From contig CAJAYZ010000954.1 of assembly GCA_903949225.1 (NCBI GenBank), forward strand, positions 1 to 9,164: 9,164 bases of DNA, in the 5' to 3' direction. This DNA comes from an uncultured Planctomycetaceae bacterium. Lineage in GTDB: Bacteria > Planctomycetota > Planctomycetia > Pirellulales > UBA1268. Below the pieces are notes generated by a model. That model was not told the origin of the DNA and made no database searches. It was given only the letters and a program-made list of their open reading frames with translations. Below, piece after piece: positions 6,761-9,164 of the stretch (position 1 is its first letter; each line of letters starts with the position of its first letter). Made by a program: the position numbers and the translations under genes.

Positions 6761-6850
6761 TCACGGTGCCTCTTTCCCATCGCCGTCGAGGATGTCCCGC
6801 AGCCGCATCGCGGCGAACCTGCCGATGACCAGCGGTTCGACCCGGATTTC
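6761..6850 (-). pseudogene. C-terminal fragment of a second LytTR response regulator
   Basis: The minus strand reads EIRVEPLVIGRFAAMRLRDI and then LDGDGKEAP to a TGA at 6761-6763. The intact regulator in this window ends GIEPLVIGRLAAMRLRDIFD then GEGEETP. Over the last 27 codons including the stop, 69 of 81 bases match. About half of the changed codons are synonymous and the rest mostly conservative (Ile/Val, Leu/Phe, Glu/Asp), so the two copies seem to have diverged while coding. Nothing of the receiver or the rest of the LytTR domain is present: homology stops about 10 bases from the PIN toxin's stop codon. It is either a paralogue cut by insertion of the toxin-antitoxin segment or a 3'-end duplication. 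Confidence 0.75.
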
Positions 6851-6860
6851 TCCAGATTTC

Positions 6861-7259
6861 TCACCCCCGGAGCCGGTCATAAAAGGCACGGGGCGAGAGG
6901 ATGTCGACCGCCTGAAATCTGCCGAGGGCGAGAAGCTCCTGGTCTCCGGTCACGAGGCACGAAGCGCCGCCGGCGACCGCCGTACCCAGAACCGGCAAGT
7001 CGTCCTTGTCGCGGAGCATGCCGCGCGGCACCGCTCCCGGCTCCACGATCTCGCTGCTCGACCTCAGAAATGCGACCACCGACTCGGTCTGAGCCTTCGT
7101 TGCCTTGAACTTCCCGGAAAAGTGCCGCGACACCTCGTCGAGGATGTGCTCCGACAGGATCACGGTGTGGTCTCGATAGACGATCTTTAGCAACGCCTCG
7201 CAGAGCCCGTGCGTGGCGAAACCCGCCAGCAGCACGTTCGTGTCGAGGACCACCCTCAC
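6861..7259 (-). CDS. PIN-domain ribonuclease toxin of a type II toxin-antitoxin pair
   Basis: 132 aa. The PIN fold's four acidic positions can be placed: Asp6 in MRVVLDTNVLL, Glu42 in LDEVSRHF (40-47), Asp86/Asp87 in RDKDDLPVLGTA (83-94) and Asp106 in VTGDQELLAL (103-112). Proteins of this family (PIN-family putative toxins, COG1569/VapC-like) are Mg2+-dependent endoribonucleases that cut RNA and arrest growth when free of antitoxin; the target here is unknown. The start is GTG at 7259, overlapping the antitoxin stop as GTGA, so translation is probably coupled and the antitoxin is made first. Length and residues suggest an intact enzyme. Its stop codon is almost directly followed by the regulator fragment. 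Confidence 0.9.
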   Translation of the reverse strand: MRVVLDTNVLLAGFATHGLCEALLKIVYRDHTVILSEHILDEVSRHFSGKFKATKAQTESVVAFLRSSSEIVEPGAVPRGMLRDKDDLPVLGTAVAGGASCLVTGDQELLALGRFQAVDILSPRAFYDRLRG

Positions 7260-7474
7260 GAGACGGCCCTGAAGATGTCTTCGTCGGTGACAAATCCCTG
7301 AGCCTCGGCGAGTGGCATCGTCATCTTCCGGACCGCGGCGATCTGCTCACTGGCGATGTAGCGCCGCAGCGACTCTCGCACCAGTTCGCTCGCGGAACGG
7401 TGCGTCCGTCGACTCAGGGCGTCGAGTTGGTGTTTCAGATCCGACGGAAGCCGGACGTTGAGTGTTGTTTCCAT
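7256..7474 (-). CDS. Ribbon-helix-helix antitoxin
   Basis: 72 aa, METTLNVRLPSDLKHQLDAL at the N-terminus. Residues 3-9 (TTLNVRL) form the DNA-contacting beta-ribbon. Helices at about 11-24 and 28-43 (SASELVRESLRRYIAS) complete the CopG/MetJ-type fold, which dimerises on palindromic DNA. The tail from about 50 (KMTMPLAEAQGFVTDEDIF) is the part expected to wrap and inhibit the toxin. It precedes the PIN toxin with a 4-base overlap, the usual antitoxin-first order. There is no Shine-Dalgarno before the ATG; the mRNA is predicted to start at or next to it. Tandem TGTATTACA sites overlap the start and the -10, consistent with autorepression by the antitoxin or the complex. Confidence 0.88.
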   Translation of the reverse strand: METTLNVRLPSDLKHQLDALSRRTHRSASELVRESLRRYIASEQIAAVRKMTMPLAEAQGFVTDEDIFRAVS

Positions 7475-7492
7475 GTATTACAGTGTATTACA
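7474..7492. promoter_or_regulatory. Tandem palindromic operator of the toxin-antitoxin operon
   Basis: TGTATTACA occurs at 7474-7482 and again at 7484-7492, separated by one base. Each copy is itself a perfect palindrome (TGTA-T-TACA). The centre-to-centre distance is 10 bp, about one helical turn, so two ribbon-helix-helix dimers could bind side by side on one DNA face. The sites cover the predicted -10 box and touch the antitoxin start codon. AT-rich sequence this regular stands out in its GC-rich surroundings. Confidence 0.75.
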
Positions 7493-7510
7493 CGGCCAAG
7501 TTTGGGGCAA
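7482..7510 (-). promoter_or_regulatory. Predicted sigma-70-type promoter for a leaderless antitoxin mRNA
   Basis: On the minus strand TTGCCC (7510-7505) and TACACT (7487-7482) are 17 bp apart, the preferred spacing. Seven bases (GTAATAC) separate the -10 box from the ATG at 7474, so transcription would begin at or within a base or two of the start codon. The lack of any Shine-Dalgarno sequence fits. The box matches are partial (TTGACA/TATAAT consensus), so this is a prediction. Confidence 0.5.
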
Positions 7511-7534
7511 GGCTGCCACGGCGAGCAAGACGGA

Positions 7535-7768
7535 TCAGGCTGCCGCGGATGAGTCGATCGGCTCGGCGGCCGTCACGTGGAGGAGCGATACCGTGCTGTG
7601 GCGGGAGGGGATTCCGCCCCGTTCCCCCAGGCCGATGATGATTTCAGCCCGGGTGAGGAAGGCCATCTCGGGATGCCTGATGTCGTAGGCGTCGCCGCTC
7701 GACATCGTGATGCGAAACGGCTGAAAGGGACGGCGCTGCATCCAATCGCGAAGGGCCTCGGCGGTCAT
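7535..7768 (-). CDS. Conserved hypothetical protein, 77 aa
   Basis: MTAEALRDWMQRRPFQPFRI (1-20), then SSGDAYDIRHPEMAFLTRAE and, after IIIGLGERGG, a STVSLLHVTAAEPID ending. The pattern of a helix followed by several beta-strands, with PFxPFRI and YDIRHPEMA segments, matches a small uncharacterised protein type that I recall as common in planctomycetes; the function is unknown. There is no membrane segment or signal. The ATG at 7768 is chosen because AGGGGAG sits 7 bases upstream; an in-frame GTG at 7801 would add 11 residues that overlap this site. It sits alone between the regulator and the TA pair, with 60 bp to the antitoxin, which has its own promoter. Confidence 0.7.
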   Translation of the reverse strand: MTAEALRDWMQRRPFQPFRITMSSGDAYDIRHPEMAFLTRAEIIIGLGERGGIPSRHSTVSLLHVTAAEPIDSSAAA

Positions 7769-7775
7769 CGGAAAG

Positions 7776-7782
7776 CTCCCCT
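7776..7782 (-). promoter_or_regulatory. Ribosome binding site of the 77-aa gene
   Basis: AGGGGAG on the minus strand ends 7 bases before the ATG at 7768. It is the strongest such site in this part of the window and decides between the ATG and the upstream GTG. Confidence 0.65.
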
Positions 7783-7786
7783 GAAA

Positions 7787-7806
7787 GATACGGATGTTCA
7801 CGTATC
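7787..7806. promoter_or_regulatory. Inverted repeat upstream of the 77-aa gene
   Basis: GATACG (7787-7792) and CGTATC (7801-7806) are perfect inverted arms with an 8-base spacer. They lie just upstream of the ribosome binding site. This could be an operator half-site pair or a hairpin in the 5' leader. Only the symmetry is seen. Confidence 0.4.
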
Positions 7807-7962
7807 ATGGTCGCGGCCGTGCAGCCGGCTGTCAAGCTGCGGCGGAGAGGGCATGAATACCGGGAGGCAAGGGGAGGGAAGCGACGCAAGCCCTGTCCAA
7901 ACTGGCTGGACGCGTCGCCGCGGCCGATGGCAAGCCGCGTGGCACAGGCCTCCCTTCTCAGC

Positions 7963-8799
7963 TCACGGCGTTTCTTCCCCCTCGCCGTCGAAGATGTCGC
8001 GCAGCCGCATCGCGGCGAGCCGGCCGATGACGAGCGGCTCGATGCCGGCCCCAAACTTCAAGACTTTGTCGTTGCGCGACTTCCACTCGGTTTCCTCGAT
8101 CGCGTCGGTGCGGACAAGCAGCGACCTCCCCAGCCGGGCAAACACGCCGGCAGGGAGGTCCCCCTCCCACTCCCCCAGCCGTCGCCTGAAGATGAGGACG
8201 CGGCCCGGGTTCCGCAGGCAGACGCGCGTGTAGTTTTGCAGCGACTCGATCCAGCAGATGTCGTCGATGGTCACAGCCGCCAACAGCCGTGAGTGGCGCA
8301 GCCGCACGTGGATCGTGTCGCCGGGCCCGATTTCTCCAGGCCCGCCAGGCCCCCCAGGGCTAGCGACCGGGGTTTCATCATCGTCGTCTTCCCCGGGGCT
8401 TGGCTCGCTTGGCTCGTTCGCTGCCGTTGGCTGGAGCCGCTGCAGGTCGGCAAACCTCTTCACCCGCCGCAGTGTCTCGGTGAGCCGCTCCGGGTTGACC
8501 GGCTTGACGAGATAGTCAAGCGCCGCGGCCGCGAAGGCCTCGAGCGCGTACTTCTCATAGGCCGTGACAAACACCACCTGCGTCCCCTCAGGCACGCTCG
8601 GCAGCAAGTCGAGCCCCGTGCCCCCGGGCATCTCCATGTCGAGAAAGATCACATCCGGAGCGAGCATCTCCAGGGCTTTTCGCGCCGCCGCCACGCTGCC
8701 GGCGGTGCCGATGCAGTTCACCCCGCCGCAGTCGGCAAGCAGGCCCCGCATCCGTTCGTTCGCGAGCGGTTCGTCGTCGACAAGCAGGGCGGTGAGCAT
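7963..8799 (-). CDS. LytTR-family DNA-binding response regulator
   Basis: 278 aa. The receiver domain (1-120) has the acidic pair D8/D9 in LLVDDEPLA, the phospho-acceptor D54 in VIFLDMEMPGGTG, T79 in VFVTAYEKY and K99 in YLVKPVN. A linker rich in Pro, Gly and acidic residues (122-160) includes DDDDE and GGPGGPGE. The LytTR DNA-binding domain runs from 161 to the end, with DDICWIESLQNYTRV (179-193) and RLGRSLLVR (222-230), where the common His of this segment is Gly. Such regulators are phosphorylated by LytS-type kinases and bind direct repeats upstream of targets. The kinase gene ends 185 bp upstream on the same strand. The ATG at 8799 places the first beta-strand at residue 3, as is usual. 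A GTG at 8988 in the same frame overlaps the kinase stop as GTGA and would add 63 residues encoded by the tandem repeat; this is less likely but not excluded. Confidence 0.92.
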   Translation of the reverse strand: MLTALLVDDEPLANERMRGLLADCGGVNCIGTAGSVAAARKALEMLAPDVIFLDMEMPGGTGLDLLPSVPEGTQVVFVTAYEKYALEAFAAAALDYLVKPVNPERLTETLRRVKRFADLQRLQPTAANEPSEPSPGEDDDDETPVASPGGPGGPGEIGPGDTIHVRLRHSRLLAAVTIDDICWIESLQNYTRVCLRNPGRVLIFRRRLGEWEGDLPAGVFARLGRSLLVRTDAIEETEWKSRNDKVLKFGAGIEPLVIGRLAAMRLRDIFDGEGEETP

Positions 8800-8844
8800 T
8801 GGTGAGGGTCCAGCGTTGTGTGTCTTGTTGTGTCTTTGCGGAGG

Positions 8845-8972
8845 CTTGTTTGAGTGGGGGCTTGTTTGAGTGGGGGCTTGTCTGAGTGGGGGCTTGTCTG
8901 AGTGGGGGCTTGTCTGAGTGGGGGCTTGTCTGAGTGGGGGCTTGTCTGTGTGGGAGCTTGTTTGAGTGGGAG
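8845..8972. repeat. 16-bp tandem repeat, eight copies, between kinase and regulator genes
   Basis: The unit CTTGTCTGAGTGGGGG begins at 8845, 8861, 8877, 8893, 8909, 8925, 8941 and 8957. Units 3-6 are identical. Units 1 and 2 differ only by T for C at position 6; units 7 and 8 differ by one to two more bases and have GGGAG in place of GGGGG. A decayed ninth copy starts at 8973. Identical centre and variant edges are what slipped-strand expansion leaves. On the plus strand it gives six G5 runs spaced by 11 bases. Because 16 is not a multiple of 3, every frame reads the same 16-residue peptide cycle and none contains a stop. Confidence 0.95.
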
Positions 8973-8984
8973 CTAGATCGACCG

Positions 8985-9164
8985 TCACGCCGGCTCACCG
9001 GCCCGGTCCGCCGCGGCGGCCCTCACGTTCGCGGGCATGCGGATGACGATCCGCACCCAGCCGTCGTCGAGGTCGGGATCGAGTTGAACATCAACCGTGG
9101 CTTTCTCATCGATGAGCAGCTCGAGCCGCCTCCGCAACGAGCGGATGCCCGTCCCCGGCGACCG
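8985..9164 (-). CDS. LytS-type sensor histidine kinase, C-terminal end (starts outside window)
   Basis: Only the last 59 residues are visible. RSPGTGIRSLRRRLELL (1-17) matches the G2-box region of the HATPase ATP-binding domain of LytS/YehU-type kinases (GxGLxNxRxRL). The closing strand GWVRIVIRMP (35-44) completes the domain, followed by a short Ala/Arg tail to TGA at 8985-8987. Such kinases autophosphorylate on a histidine in the preceding domain, which is not in the window. It is upstream of the LytTR regulator on the same strand, and the two are almost certainly partners. Confidence 0.85.
   Translation of the reverse strand, partial: RSPGTGIRSLRRRLELLIDEKATVDVQLDPDLDDGWVRIVIRMPANVRAAAADRAGEPA

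Noticed and set aside
8845..8972. CRISPR array
   Set aside because: The 16-bp units are directly adjacent with no unique spacers, so this is a simple tandem repeat.

Overview
The window is a GC-rich stretch of bacterial chromosome. The gene content fits a member of the Planctomycetota: a Tat-exported Gfo/Idh/MocA oxidoreductase paired with a DoxX-like membrane protein, a CzcBA-type efflux pair, a LytS/LytTR two-component pair and several small conserved hypothetical genes. This assignment is inferred from gene content only. Almost all coding is on the minus strand. The only plus-strand island is 6341-6716.

Reading the minus strand from right to left: 9164-8985 is the C-terminus of a LytS-type sensor kinase. 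It is followed by a 185-bp gap holding eight copies of a 16-bp tandem repeat, then the LytTR response regulator (8799-7963). Next come a 77-aa conserved hypothetical gene (7768-7535) and a ribbon-helix-helix/PIN toxin-antitoxin pair (7474-6861). That pair has two tandem palindromic operator-like sites over its predicted promoter, and its antitoxin mRNA is predicted to be leaderless. Immediately after the toxin lies a 27-codon tail of a second LytTR regulator (6850-6761), 85% identical to the end of the intact one. It is a pseudogene fragment or an attachment-site-like duplication.

The plus-strand island holds a truncated PIN-domain start (6341-6457) and an 82-aa hypothetical gene (6468-6716). 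Together with the intact TA pair and the regulator tail it makes 6.3-8.0 kb a small accessory region with visible gene decay.

The left part is metabolic and transport. A DoxX-like protein and a Tat-signal oxidoreductase overlap by ATGA (6004-3399) and form an operon. The operon is bracketed by two inverted copies of a 12-bp motif, each abutting a GC-rich hairpin. Beyond it lies a heavy-metal efflux operon: periplasmic adaptor (3226-1811) then the RND pump (1724 to the window edge). The adaptor carries a histidine-rich linker and the pump carries the D/D/E proton-relay motif of the divalent-cation (CzcA) branch.

The most interesting signals not explained by gene annotation are the hairpin-linked inverted motifs around the oxidoreductase operon, the 16-bp repeat between kinase and regulator, the operator/leaderless arrangement of the TA pair, and the duplicated regulator tail beside the TA pair.
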